This document shows, one piece after another, positions 17,422-25,838 of a stretch of 64,000 bases of DNA. Positions within the stretch are counted from its first letter, which is position 1, and every line of letters starts with the position of its first letter. The stretch is from Ectobacillus funiculus (lineage in GTDB: Bacteria > Bacillota > Bacilli > Bacillales > Bacillaceae_G): the NCBI RefSeq assembly GCF_042429435.1, contig NZ_JBHMAF010000010.1; one strand, written 5' to 3'. A program made the translations under genes and the position numbers. A model generated the notes under the pieces. The model was not told the origin of the DNA. It worked only from the letters and a program-made list of their open reading frames with translations, and did no database searches.

Positions 17422-17594
17422 CTTATCAAGAACAGGCAGAGGGAACAGGCCCTATGAAGCCTTGGCAACAGCCGTCGAACGGAATTGTGCCAAATCCTGC
17501 AGGTATATTTCCTGAGAGATAAGAGAGGTATGAGCCGGATGATTTTGGACATAACTGCTTCTTTTACCTGCGGGGAAAAGGAGCAGTTTTTTTT
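17422..17594 (+). ncRNA. SAM-I (S-box) riboswitch with terminator
   Basis: Aptamer at 17422-17523: CTTATC pairs with GATAAG (P1), and the conserved core AGAGGGA, GGCCCTATGAAGCC and GGCAACAGCC is present. The expression platform is the terminator AACTGCTTCTTTT / GAAAAGGAGCAGTT plus eight T (17553-17594). S-boxes turn off methionine genes when SAM is high, which fits the metY remnant and metA downstream. Confidence 0.95.
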
Positions 17595-17631
17595 ATACTT
17601 TTAAGAAATTGTATATCGAGGAAAGAAGGGT

Positions 17632-17838
17632 GTGGGAATGGGGGAAGCATGGAAGCAAGAAACGATTCACCCGGCGAGCATAGCGCACTGCCAAACGGTT
17701 GAGGAGCAGCAGCTTCTTGCTGGAGTCAAACCTGACTTCATTCATTTGTCCATCGGTATTCAAAAGGTGGAAGAGTTAATTGCAGATTTATATCAAGCAT
17801 TATCCGGAGGAAAAGAATATGCCTATCATCGTGAATAA
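17632..17838 (+). pseudogene. Remnant of O-acetylhomoserine sulfhydrylase (MetY) C-terminus
   Basis: 68 codons whose middle, TIHPASIAHCQTVEEQQLL through AGVKPDFIHLSIGIQKVEELIADLYQAL, is the C-terminal end of MetY/cystathionine-synthase-type PLP enzymes (IHPAS...HLS/RLSVGIE...ADLxQAL). The PLP-binding and catalytic parts are absent; the full enzyme is about 430 residues. The frame continues about 10 residues past the normal end and overlaps the metA start by 20 bp. It sits exactly where metY would stand between an S-box and metA, so an ancestral metY-metA operon probably lost most of metY. The piece may still be translated and help load ribosomes on metA. Confidence 0.8.
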
Positions 17839-18724
17839 AGACTTGCCAGCTGGTAAAGTCCTGCAGAAGGAAAATATTTTTGTTATGACGAAGGAACGTG
17901 CGGAGCATCAGGATATCCGTGCGCTCAAGATTGCTATTTTGAATCTAATGCCGACAAAGCAGGAAACCGAAGCGCAGCTGTTGCGCCTTCTTGGCAATAC
18001 ACCGCTGCAGGTTGACGTTCATCTGCTTCATATGGAATCACATACGTCAAAAAATGTGTCACAGGAGCACCTGACGAGCTTTTACAGAACGTTCAGCGAG
18101 GTAGAAGGAGAGAAATTTGACGGCTTCGTCATCACCGGAGCTCCGGTAGAGACGATGGAGTTTGAAGACGTGAATTATTGGGAAGAGCTAAAACGTATTA
18201 TGGATTATACACAAACTCACGTAACATCCACTCTTCACATTTGCTGGGGTGCACAAGCTGGTATTTACTATCACTATGGCATTCCCAAATACCCGCTTGA
18301 AAAGAAAACCTTTGGTATTTTTGAGCATGAGGTACAGGTGCAGAATGTGCAGCTAATGCGCGGATTTGATGAATACTTTTGGGCTCCTCATTCGCGGCAT
18401 ACAGAAGTACGGAAAGAGGATATTATAAAAGTACCAGAGCTGAAGATTTTGGCAGAATCTGACGAAGCAGGTGTCCATATTGCCGCTGATGCTAAAGGGA
18501 AGAATATTTTTGTGTTCGGTCATAGTGAATATGGACGTGATACGTTAAAGAATGAGTATGATCGTGATATAAGCAGAGGCTTAGAAATTGAGATTCCAAA
18601 AAATTATTATCGGGATAATGATCCAACTCAGAGCCCGATAGTGAAGTGGAGAAGTCATGGGAATTTGTTATTTTCCAATTGGCTCAATTATTATGTATAC
18701 CAGGAAACACCATTCATTTTATGA
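17819..18724 (+). CDS. metA: Homoserine O-acyltransferase MetA
   Basis: 301 residues, the family length. Transfers an acyl group (acetyl in most Bacillus) to homoserine, the first committed step to methionine. Catalytic Cys in HICWGAQAG (about residue 142), catalytic His/Glu in FGHSEYGRDTL, and PTKQETEAQLLRLLGN near the N-terminus. The ATG at 17819 (MPIIVNKDLPAG) follows GGAGG at 8 nt; an upstream start in the same frame would lie inside the metY remnant and is not conserved. Controlled by the S-box upstream. Confidence 0.95.
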   Translation: MPIIVNKDLPAGKVLQKENIFVMTKERAEHQDIRALKIAILNLMPTKQETEAQLLRLLGNTPLQVDVHLLHMESHTSKNVSQEHLTSFYRTFSEVEGEKFDGFVITGAPVETMEFEDVNYWEELKRIMDYTQTHVTSTLHICWGAQAGIYYHYGIPKYPLEKKTFGIFEHEVQVQNVQLMRGFDEYFWAPHSRHTEVRKEDIIKVPELKILAESDEAGVHIAADAKGKNIFVFGHSEYGRDTLKNEYDRDISRGLEIEIPKNYYRDNDPTQSPIVKWRSHGNLLFSNWLNYYVYQETPFIL

Positions 18725-18784
18725 AAGTGGTAACGTTTTCTTAGGGTTAAAATTATAAAACGTATTCAGAATGTTGACAATATA

Positions 18785-18813
18785 TTGTTTTTTACGACAT
18801 GAAATTATATAAT
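18785..18813 (+). promoter_or_regulatory. Candidate promoter of hom
   Basis: TTGTTT (18785-18790), 17-nt spacer, TATAAT (18808-18813), 40 bp before the hom start. The -35 is weak. Confidence 0.45.
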
Positions 18814-18853
18814 TGCACATAAATATCATTTTGTAAAAAAGGGGTGGACTACA

Positions 18854-20149
18854 GTGGAAGAAATTCGGGTTGGTTTACTAGGACTCGGCACAGTTGGCAG
18901 TGGGGTGGTCAAGATCATTAATGCTCATCAAGATCGCCTCATTCATCAAATCGGTTGTCCTGTCAAAGTTACGAAAATTTTAGTGAAGAACTTAGAAAAA
19001 GAAAGAGATGTCCAAATTACCCCTGATATGCTCACTAAGGATGCAACGGAAATCATCGACAATGAGAATATTGATATAGTTATTGAGGTAATGGGCGGAC
19101 TTGAGGAAGCAAGAGCGCATATTTTACGCGCGTTGCAAAATGGCAAGCATGTTGTGACAGCCAACAAGGACTTAATGGCTGTATATGGCTCTGAGCTGCT
19201 TTCTGTAGCAAAGGAAAATCAATGTGATTTATTTTATGAGGCAAGTGTAGCTGGCGGTATCCCGATTCTTCGCACCATTGTGGACGGACTTTCCTCTGAT
19301 CGAATTACGAAAATGATGGGAATTGTGAACGGAACAACAAACTTCATTTTGACAAAGATGTCAAATGAAGGAAGAGCATATGAGGATGTGTTAAAGGAAG
19401 CGCAGGAGCTTGGATTTGCAGAAGCGGATCCAACTTCAGATGTAGAAGGCTTAGATGCAGCGCGTAAGATGACAATTCTTGCAACGCTTGGCTTTTCCAC
19501 AAATGTGGAGCTAAAGGATGTTAGCGTAAAAGGAATTTCATCGATCACAGAGGAAGACTTAGCGTACAGCCAAGGACTTGGCTATACAATGAAGCTAATT
19601 GGACTTGCGAAGCGCGATGGCGAAAAGCTTGAGGTGAGTGTAGAACCAACGCTTCTTCCAAACACGCACCCGCTTGCGGCTGTACAAAATGAATTCAATG
19701 CTGTGTATGTGTACGGAGCAGCAGTTGGAGAGACAATGTTCTATGGTCCTGGGGCGGGCAGTCTTCCAACAGCAACATCAATCGTTTCTGACTTAGTAGC
19801 GGTGATGAGAAATATGAGATTGGGTGTGAACGGCAATAGCACCGTAACGCCGCAATATCCAAAAGTACTCAAGAATGAGGACGAAATTACAGCGAAATAT
19901 TTCCTTCGCATCCATGTGAAAGACGAAGTAGGTGTATTTGCGCAGGTTACATCATTATTCTCTGAATATGGGGCGAGCTTTGAAAAGATTATTCAAACAC
20001 CCCTTGAGGAAAAAGGAACTGCGGAAATCGTTCTTGTTACGCACCATACTTCTCTTACAAGCTACAAGTCCATCTTACAGCGTCTAGAAGGCTTAAACGT
20101 TGTACAAGGTGTGAAAGCAAGCTACCGCATTGAGGGAGAAGGAAAGTAG
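18854..20149 (+). CDS. hom: Homoserine dehydrogenase
   Basis: 431 residues. NAD(P)-binding domain at the start (VGLLGLGTVGSGVVKI), catalytic region with VTANKDLMAVYGSELL, YEASVAGGIPILRT, GIVNGTTNFILTKM and GFAEADPTSDVEGLDAARKM, and a C-terminal ACT domain from about 350 (FLRIHVKDEVGVFAQVTSLFSEYGASFEKI), which gives threonine feedback in this family. GTG start after GGGGTGG. It feeds homoserine both to metA upstream and thrB downstream. The expected thrC between hom and thrB is missing. Confidence 0.96.
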   Translation: MEEIRVGLLGLGTVGSGVVKIINAHQDRLIHQIGCPVKVTKILVKNLEKERDVQITPDMLTKDATEIIDNENIDIVIEVMGGLEEARAHILRALQNGKHVVTANKDLMAVYGSELLSVAKENQCDLFYEASVAGGIPILRTIVDGLSSDRITKMMGIVNGTTNFILTKMSNEGRAYEDVLKEAQELGFAEADPTSDVEGLDAARKMTILATLGFSTNVELKDVSVKGISSITEEDLAYSQGLGYTMKLIGLAKRDGEKLEVSVEPTLLPNTHPLAAVQNEFNAVYVYGAAVGETMFYGPGAGSLPTATSIVSDLVAVMRNMRLGVNGNSTVTPQYPKVLKNEDEITAKYFLRIHVKDEVGVFAQVTSLFSEYGASFEKIIQTPLEEKGTAEIVLVTHHTSLTSYKSILQRLEGLNVVQGVKASYRIEGEGK

Positions 20150-20325
20150 TAGAAAAAGTAATGCTAACGCAATAATAAGATATAAAGATGCGAACTCAGA
20201 AAAGGTCAGCTATGTTATAGCTATTCCCACAAGAGCTACCGCATAAATACAAAGAAATTTGAACCAAGGGTATTGCCGAACGATGAAGGAATCTTGTTCG
20301 AGCATGCCGAAGGAGTTGTTTTCTA

Positions 20326-21252
20326 ATGACAGCAAACGGTCCCATGTTTACCGTTCAAGTACCGGCAAGTACAGCCAATCTTGGTCCAGGCTTTGATTCG
20401 ATCGGCCTTGCGGTAAGTAAATATTTAATAGTTGATGTGTATGAAGATACTGGCTGGCGTTGTGTGGCAAAGTCACCAGCATTAGAGGGAACACCTACTG
20501 ATGAAAGTAATCTGTTGTTTCAAACTGCTTTAGAGGTTGCTTACGAATATAAAAAAACATTACCATATTGCCGCTTAGAGGTAGAAAGTGATATTCCGCT
20601 GACACGCGGTCTTGGCAGCAGTGCTTCTGCAATTATTGCAGGAATTGAGATTGCGAATATACTTTGCGACTTGCAATTGTCCATGCAGGAAAAGCTAGAC
20701 ATTGCAAGCGTGATGGAAGGGCATATCGATAATGTTGGAGCTTCATTATATGGCGGGCTTGTCATCGGCACATATGATGGGCAATCTGCAGCTCTTGTAC
20801 AGCAGTCCATTACAGATATGGAGCTTGTAGCGATTATTCCTTCTTATGAACTGAAAACATCTGATGCACGTAACGTACTTCCGGGTCAGCTTTCCTATGC
20901 GGAAGCGATTCAGGGCAGCGGGGTTAGTAATCTCCTTGTAGCTGCACTTCTGAAGGAAGACTGGAAGCTTGCGGGGGAGGCAATGAAGCGCGATTTATTT
21001 CATGAGCCGTACCGTACACCGCTTGTAGCTGAGCTGCAGGTGCTCAAAACGCTTCCGAGCCATTCGGATATATATGGATATGCACTAAGCGGTGCAGGTC
21101 CGACTGTACTTTGCTTCGTTCGCAAGGGTGCGGGAGAGCTTATCAGCAAGGAGCTGAAGGAACACTTCCCAAGCTGTGCTGTAGAAGGGCTTCAAATTGT
21201 AAACGAAGGCGTACAGGTTGTTTTTAATACAGTAACACACCTTAAAGGCTAA
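20326..21252 (+). CDS. thrB: Homoserine kinase
   Basis: 308 residues, GHMP kinase family: PASTANLGPGFDSIGLAVS at the N-terminus, the ATP loop PLTRGLGSSASAIIAG at about 88, and ALSGAGPTVLCFV near the C-terminus. Phosphorylates homoserine for threonine synthase. Separated from hom by 176 bp that hold no recognisable thrC. GAAGGAG lies 9 nt before ATG. The terminator overlaps the stop region. Confidence 0.95.
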   Translation: MTANGPMFTVQVPASTANLGPGFDSIGLAVSKYLIVDVYEDTGWRCVAKSPALEGTPTDESNLLFQTALEVAYEYKKTLPYCRLEVESDIPLTRGLGSSASAIIAGIEIANILCDLQLSMQEKLDIASVMEGHIDNVGASLYGGLVIGTYDGQSAALVQQSITDMELVAIIPSYELKTSDARNVLPGQLSYAEAIQGSGVSNLLVAALLKEDWKLAGEAMKRDLFHEPYRTPLVAELQVLKTLPSHSDIYGYALSGAGPTVLCFVRKGAGELISKELKEHFPSCAVEGLQIVNEGVQVVFNTVTHLKG

Positions 21253-21274
21253 TGCTTTTAAGGTGTTTTTTTTT
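21238..21274 (+). terminator. Terminator of thrB
   Basis: CACCTTAAAGG / CTTTTAAGGTG stem spanning the stop codon, followed by eight T. Repeat copy 7 starts two bases after the T-run. Confidence 0.9.
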
Positions 21275-21275
21275 G

Positions 21276-21411
21276 CACTGTAAGAAAGTATAAATTTCTA
21301 GCTAGAAGCCAATTCGACGTAGCGAGAAATTTTAGGAATATAGTATATAAGTAGGGCTACGCCCCTGTCTTCGCCCAAGAGCGGGGCTCGCCAATCAGCG
21401 GGTTTTCTTTA
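21276..21411 (+). repeat. TLP repeat copy 7
   Basis: A 136-bp full-length copy in long form: CACTGTAAG start, AAATTTCT / AGAAATTT stem, CGCCCAAGAGCGGGG middle, and final hairpin CTCGCCAATCAGCGGG with TTTTCTTTA. Confidence 0.92.
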
Positions 21412-21574
21412 TCTAAAAATAAACGGATGCACTGAGATGGGAAGAAGCTTATTAAGAAGGCTCTTACATTCTCATTAGCATATTACCGCATCGTTTTGTT
21501 TCTTTTTTGCTGTTTGCTATAATATCGGTAATTGGTAATGTTTTCATTATATGGAAAAATGGAGTCGATGAGGC

Positions 21575-22387
21575 ATGAGACCTATCATGATTAAGGTGCT
21601 GCTTGCGGTTATGGCTGTATCTCTCAGTTTGTTTCTGTACGGATTCATAGTTGGTGCAAATGACGTGCTGAACCCGAAGGCTTCTAGTATGCCAAAGGCT
21701 GGTGAAGAAGCAACGAAGGTAAAGAAAAATGCTAAAAATCTGCAGCTAGTTAGTTTGGGGGATTCTCTAACACGTGGTGTTGGCGATAAAGAAGCAATCG
21801 GTTATATCGGTCGTGTGCGTAACCATTTAGAGAGCGAGTATCAACAAAAGACCTCACTTGCAAATCTTGCAGTAAGCGGTGCCAAAATGCCAGATTTATT
21901 AAAGCAGCTATCTGATAAAGGTGTACAGTATTCTATAAAGCAAGCGGATGTAATTGTTTTTACAATAGGCGGAAATGATTTATTCCCGGGCTGGGAAGCG
22001 CTTGGAAATCTTGATTTAACGAAATATAGACCGGACGAAGCAACCTTTCAAGCAAACGCGAGGAATATTATCGAGCTGATTCGTAAAGTAAATCCAGATT
22101 GCCCAATTTTTTGGATTGGTTTATATAACCCATTTGAAGATGTACCGGAATTGAGCGGCTCCTCAACTGTTGTTGTGAACTGGAATGCCTCTTTGGAGCG
22201 AACAGCGCTTGAATTTTCAAATGTACACATTATTCCAGTATTTGACCTGTTTCACAGCCGAGGGAAGGAATTATTGTATTCTGACCATTTCCACCCGAAT
22301 GAAAAGGGCTATGCTTTAGTAGCTAATCGCTTGCTGCAAGATCTTGTGAGCCAGTTAGGTATTGATAAAAAGGAAGTGACAGATTAA
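21575..22387 (+). CDS. Membrane-anchored or exported SGNH/GDSL hydrolase
   Basis: 270 residues. N-terminal hydrophobic segment (about 6-28) without a lipobox, then an SGNH domain: block I LVSLGDSLTRGVGD with the catalytic Ser, block III TIGGNDLF, and block V SDHFHPNEKGYALVA with the Asp/His pair. Predicted esterase or lipase acting outside the membrane. Its stop overlaps the ATG of the ABC ATPase by one base (TAATG), so the three genes form one operon and the hydrolase may act with the transporter. Confidence 0.9.
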   Translation: MRPIMIKVLLAVMAVSLSLFLYGFIVGANDVLNPKASSMPKAGEEATKVKKNAKNLQLVSLGDSLTRGVGDKEAIGYIGRVRNHLESEYQQKTSLANLAVSGAKMPDLLKQLSDKGVQYSIKQADVIVFTIGGNDLFPGWEALGNLDLTKYRPDEATFQANARNIIELIRKVNPDCPIFWIGLYNPFEDVPELSGSSTVVVNWNASLERTALEFSNVHIIPVFDLFHSRGKELLYSDHFHPNEKGYALVANRLLQDLVSQLGIDKKEVTD

Positions 22388-23304
22388 TGACAACGGTGCT
22401 TTCTGTAAAAGGCCTTAAAAAGGTAATTGGGAAGAAGACATTGGTAGAGAATATTTCTTTTGAGGTACAGCAAGGAGAGGTATTCGGGTTTTTAGGGCCA
22501 AACGGAGCTGGGAAAACAACGACAATTCGTATGCTTGTCGGGCTCATTAAGCCAACGGAGGGCAAGATTGCAATTGCGGGATATGATATACGCAAGGAGT
22601 TCCGAAATGCGATGCGGCAGGTTGGAAGTATTGTCGAAAATCCGGAGCTGTATACATATTTAACAGGCTGGGAGAACTTAAAGCAGTTTGCCCGTATGCT
22701 TGGAGATGTAACAGATGAGAGGATTCATGAGATTGTTCGGATGGTGCATTTGGACAAGCGTATTCATGATAGAGTTAAAACATATTCACTTGGAATGAAG
22801 CAGCGTCTTGGCATCGCACAGGCATTGCTTGGCAAACCTAAGCTGCTAATTTTAGATGAGCCGACAAATGGCTTAGATCCGGCCGGTATTCGAGAATTGC
22901 GTGAATTTGTTCATCATCTCGTACAAGAAGAGCATATGAGTGTGTTTATTTCTAGCCATTTGCTGAGCGAGGTGCAAATGATGTGCGATAGAGTTGCGAT
23001 CATTAACCATGGAAAAATGATTACAGTAGCTACTATTGAAGATTTGGTGAAAAAAGCGGCTGATAGAGTAGAGTGGATTGTAACACCAGTTGAAAAAGCA
23101 GAAGGCATTTTAAGAGGTTTAGCAGAAGTAAGGGAGCTTACAGCGCAGCAGAATGTCATTACATGCCGTATGCCGATTGAACGAATTAGCATGTACAATA
23201 AGCAGCTCATTGAAAATGGTATAGATGTCCATAGTGTGCGTGAGGTTGCATTTACCTTGGAGGATCTGTTTATGGAGCTGACGGGAGCTGAAGGAATTGC
23301 GTGA
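22387..23304 (+). CDS. ABC transporter ATP-binding protein (ABC-2 exporter type)
   Basis: 305 residues. Walker A GPNGAGKTTT, Q-loop near VGSIVENPELYTYLTG, signature YSLGMKQRLGIAQALL, Walker B LLILDEPTNGLDPAG and H-loop SSHLLSEVQMM. A C-terminal regulatory part follows residue 220, as in BcrA/NatA-type ATPases. It powers the permease encoded by the next gene, with which it overlaps by 8 bp. Substrate unknown; drug, bacteriocin or lipid export are the usual options. Confidence 0.93.
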   Translation: MTTVLSVKGLKKVIGKKTLVENISFEVQQGEVFGFLGPNGAGKTTTIRMLVGLIKPTEGKIAIAGYDIRKEFRNAMRQVGSIVENPELYTYLTGWENLKQFARMLGDVTDERIHEIVRMVHLDKRIHDRVKTYSLGMKQRLGIAQALLGKPKLLILDEPTNGLDPAGIRELREFVHHLVQEEHMSVFISSHLLSEVQMMCDRVAIINHGKMITVATIEDLVKKAADRVEWIVTPVEKAEGILRGLAEVRELTAQQNVITCRMPIERISMYNKQLIENGIDVHSVREVAFTLEDLFMELTGAEGIA

Positions 23305-24289
23305 GTTTTTACAGCTAGCTTATAACGAGTCAGAGAAGATTTATCGAAAAAAGAGGGTCTTTGTGATCATCCTGATTTTACTTGTATTAATCCCTATTTT
23401 TGTATATGCGCAGTATAGGGAGGTGCAAACAACAATGAAGCGCCTCGGTACAAGTGATTGGCGAGTTTCACTGCAGCAGCAAATTGTTGATACGCAAAAT
23501 CGTTTGAACAATTCACGCTTGCCAGAAGAGTGGAGAGAATGGCTCAAGGTGCGTATTGAACAGCAGCAATATTATTTGGATCATGATATTAATCCAAATG
23601 CGCCGGGAGCTCCAACTTTTACAAGAGCCTTTATCGAACAGGGCATTACCCTATTTGTGCCGTTGCTTGTCATGATTGTTGCAATTGATATTGTTTCAGG
23701 AGAGCGGAGTGACGGGACGATTAAAATGCTTTTGACCAGACCGGTTCGAAGGTGGAAGGTGCTTTTGAGCAAATATGTCACGATGCTGCTATTTGTTTCG
23801 CTGATTTTGCTGCTTGTCGGTATCATCGCTTATCTTCTATCGGGGATTGTATTTGGCTACTCGGGATGGATGCTTCCTGTCTTAACTGGGTTTGTAATCG
23901 AAAACGAAAGCTTGAATACAAACTTCGTTCACCTTGTTCCGCAGTGGATGTACGTTATGATGGCATATGGATTAGCTTGGTTTGTGGCGGTTGTGATTGG
24001 AACGATTTCCTTTATGATTTCGGTGCTTATCCGCAATACACCAGCTGGTATGGGAGTGATGCTTGCTGGCTTAATTGCTGGGAATATTTTAAGCAACTTT
24101 GCGACGTCCTGGGAGGGAGCGAAGTATATTTTTAGTGTTAACTTATCGCTTACCGATTACTTGTCTGGACAGCTTCCGGCATTAAAGGGATTATCTATGA
24201 GTTTTTCTTTGCTGAATTTAACGGCTTGGGCAGCCGTCTCACTGTTTGTGTCATTTTTTGTATTTACGAAGCAGGATATGACAAGTTAG
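23297..24289 (+). CDS. ABC-2 type permease
   Basis: 330 residues. One N-terminal helix (VFVIILILLVLIPIFVYA), an extracytoplasmic segment of about 80 residues rich in Gln/Arg, then five helices, with SGERSDGTIKMLLTRPVRRWKVLLSKY typical of ABC-2 permeases. TTG start preceded by GAAGGAA inside the ATPase gene, giving an 8-bp overlap. Partner of the upstream ATPase. Confidence 0.9.
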   Translation: MREFLQLAYNESEKIYRKKRVFVIILILLVLIPIFVYAQYREVQTTMKRLGTSDWRVSLQQQIVDTQNRLNNSRLPEEWREWLKVRIEQQQYYLDHDINPNAPGAPTFTRAFIEQGITLFVPLLVMIVAIDIVSGERSDGTIKMLLTRPVRRWKVLLSKYVTMLLFVSLILLLVGIIAYLLSGIVFGYSGWMLPVLTGFVIENESLNTNFVHLVPQWMYVMMAYGLAWFVAVVIGTISFMISVLIRNTPAGMGVMLAGLIAGNILSNFATSWEGAKYIFSVNLSLTDYLSGQLPALKGLSMSFSLLNLTAWAAVSLFVSFFVFTKQDMTS

Positions 24290-24366
24290 GCAAGGAATTA
24301 AGGAACTTGTCCGTGTCTTACAGGTAAGCTTGTTCATATAATGTATTGTTCGGATCATACGGGAAG

Positions 24367-24604
24367 GCCTATTCATAACGAGGAGAAAGCGATGCAACCT
24401 CTTGTGTTTTTTCAGAGCTATCATCATGAATAGGACTTATGCTAGAGCGTCTTCTTTGCCGCCGTTCGGTATAAACAGAGGATGCATTTTCATCTAAGCG
24501 ATGCGTAGCATCCGAATGCAGCGTCTGCCCTTATTTATGGAAGCCGAACCAATCTGGGCGAATTTAGATAAAAAGGTCGATCTCTTGGAGTCGGCCTTTT
24601 CTTT
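24367..24604 (+). ncRNA. Candidate structured RNA or leader with a 13-codon ORF
   Basis: Downstream of the ABC operon. Inverted repeat CCTATTCAT (24368-24376) / ATGAATAGG (24426-24434) encloses a small ORF with a good site: GAGGAG, 6 nt, then ATG 24392 to TAG 24433 (MQPLVFFQSYHHE). A second inverted repeat is GGATGC (24480-24485) / GCATCC (24508-24513). An intrinsic terminator ends the segment at 24571-24604. I recognise no known RNA family. It could be an attenuator, a small RNA, or a 3' untranslated region of the ABC operon. Confidence 0.4.
24571..24604 (+). terminator. Terminator before repeat copy 8
   Basis: AAAAGGTCGA / TCGGCCTTTT stem with one G-U pair and a 10-nt loop, then CTTTA. Confidence 0.8.
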
Positions 24605-24731
24605 ACGTTTTCAGAAAGCATAAATTTCTATTCAAGAGACCATTCGACGTAGCGAGAAATAGAGTATAAGGGCAACTACGTCTCTGTCTTTGTCCAAAGG
24701 CAGGGCTCGCCAATCGGCGAGTTTTCTTTTA
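24604..24731 (+). repeat. TLP repeat copy 8
   Basis: TACGTTTTCAGAAAGCATAAAT start; the TTTTAGGAAT block after the inner stem is deleted. Normal end CTCGCCAATCGGCGAGTTTTCTTTTA. Confidence 0.88.
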
Positions 24732-24861
24732 CATATAAGATACTGCATATGTAGAAGCACTCAGTTTCTATCATCAATTCTTTTGATTAACGACTAAAAC
24801 GTGTACTATGAAAAGTATGGGCAAAATAACTAAAAAGAGACTAAGAAAGGAAGTGGTTAGG

Positions 24862-25542
24862 GTGGCGAGAATCCTAAAAAATGACTGGGAACCACTTTTA
24901 CAAGAAGAGTTTGAAAAGCCATATTATAAAAGCCTTCGTGAGTTTTTAAAGGAGGAGTACCGTACACGTATTGTCTATCCAAAGCCCGATGAGGTTTTTA
25001 ATGCATTACATTACACAGATTATGATGACGTAAAGGTTGTTATCCTTGGCCAGGATCCGTATCATGGTCCAAATCAAGCACAAGGCTTAAGCTTCTCTGT
25101 GAATCCGGGTGTTCGTATTCCACCGTCACTAAAGAATATGTTCAAGGAGCTGCATGATGATCTTGGCTGCCATATTCCAAATCACGGCTCCCTAGTGAAA
25201 TGGGCAGAGCAGGGTGTTCTTTTGTTAAATACAGTATTAACAGTGCGGCAAGGCGAACCGAACTCTCATAAGGGAAAGGGCTGGGAAACGTTCACGGACC
25301 GTGTCATCCAGCTGTTAAATGAGAGGGAAAAGCCAGTTGTGTTTGTATTATGGGGTAAGCATGCACAGGCAAAAGCTCCTCTCATTACAAATAGCCAGCA
25401 TTATATCATTGAGGCTCCGCATCCAAGTCCATTTTCAGCAAATCGAGGCTTTTTTGGAAGCAAGCCATATTCAAAGGTAAATGCATTTTTGCAAAGTGTC
25501 CATGAGACAGAGATTGATTGGGAAATACCGGATATTTCATAA
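24862..25542 (+). CDS. ung: Uracil-DNA glycosylase
   Basis: 226 residues, normal for family 1 UDG, which removes uracil from DNA. Motifs: VVILGQDPYHGPNQAQGLSFS with the catalytic Asp, LLLNTVLTVRQGEPNSHKGKGWE, VLWGKHAQ and EAPHPSPFSANRGFFG with the catalytic His. I use GTG 24862, preceded by AAGGAAGTGG; the frame extends 18 codons upstream to an ATG with no homology or ribosome site. It opens the block syntenic with B. subtilis ywdG-ywdL. Confidence 0.96.
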   Translation: MARILKNDWEPLLQEEFEKPYYKSLREFLKEEYRTRIVYPKPDEVFNALHYTDYDDVKVVILGQDPYHGPNQAQGLSFSVNPGVRIPPSLKNMFKELHDDLGCHIPNHGSLVKWAEQGVLLLNTVLTVRQGEPNSHKGKGWETFTDRVIQLLNEREKPVVFVLWGKHAQAKAPLITNSQHYIIEAPHPSPFSANRGFFGSKPYSKVNAFLQSVHETEIDWEIPDIS

Positions 25543-25573
25543 TATTTAGAGGGACGAGATCTACTCATGTTTA

Positions 25574-25624
25574 TAAAGCGCAAGGAAATCCTTTCATGAT
25601 GAAGGGATCTTTGGGCTTTTTTTC
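25574..25624 (+). terminator. Terminator of ung
   Basis: Imperfect long stem (AAGC.CAA..ATCCTT with AAGGGAT..TTGGGCTT) followed by seven T. Confidence 0.75.
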
Positions 25625-25630
25625 TCTGTT

Positions 25631-25709
25631 TTACGCTGGAGGAATATATAAATTTTCAGTTGAAACTTCGCCCAGGAGCAGGGCTCGTCAATCGGTGAGT
25701 TTTCTTTAT
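25631..25709 (+). repeat. TLP repeat copy 9, internal deletion
   Basis: About 79 bp: the 5' arm (AATATATAAATTTTCAGTTG) is joined directly to CTTCGCCCAGGAGCAGGG and the final hairpin CTCGTCAATCGGTGAG with TTTTCTTTA. Starts just after the ung terminator. Confidence 0.8.
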
Positions 25710-25771
25710 ACGGGGAAATCCAGGGATACATAGTAATTCACAAAGCAGGAAAGTTATTATAAAATAGAGGA

Positions 25772-25813
25772 ATGGAAAAGGGAAGCGGGAAGCCGTTCTT
25801 CCCTTTTTTCCAT
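25772..25813 (+). terminator. Hairpin with T-run just before the DMT transporter gene
   Basis: GGAAAAGGGAAG / CTTCCCTTTTTTCC. Lying directly ahead of the transporter start it could act as an attenuator or only end read-through from ung. Confidence 0.6.
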
Positions 25814-25838
25814 CTTAGTGGTGAAGAGGAGAATGACG

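Noticed and set aside
18725..18853. Possible riboswitch or T-box leader for hom
   Set aside because: Only 129 bp, with no T-box or riboswitch core and no terminator.
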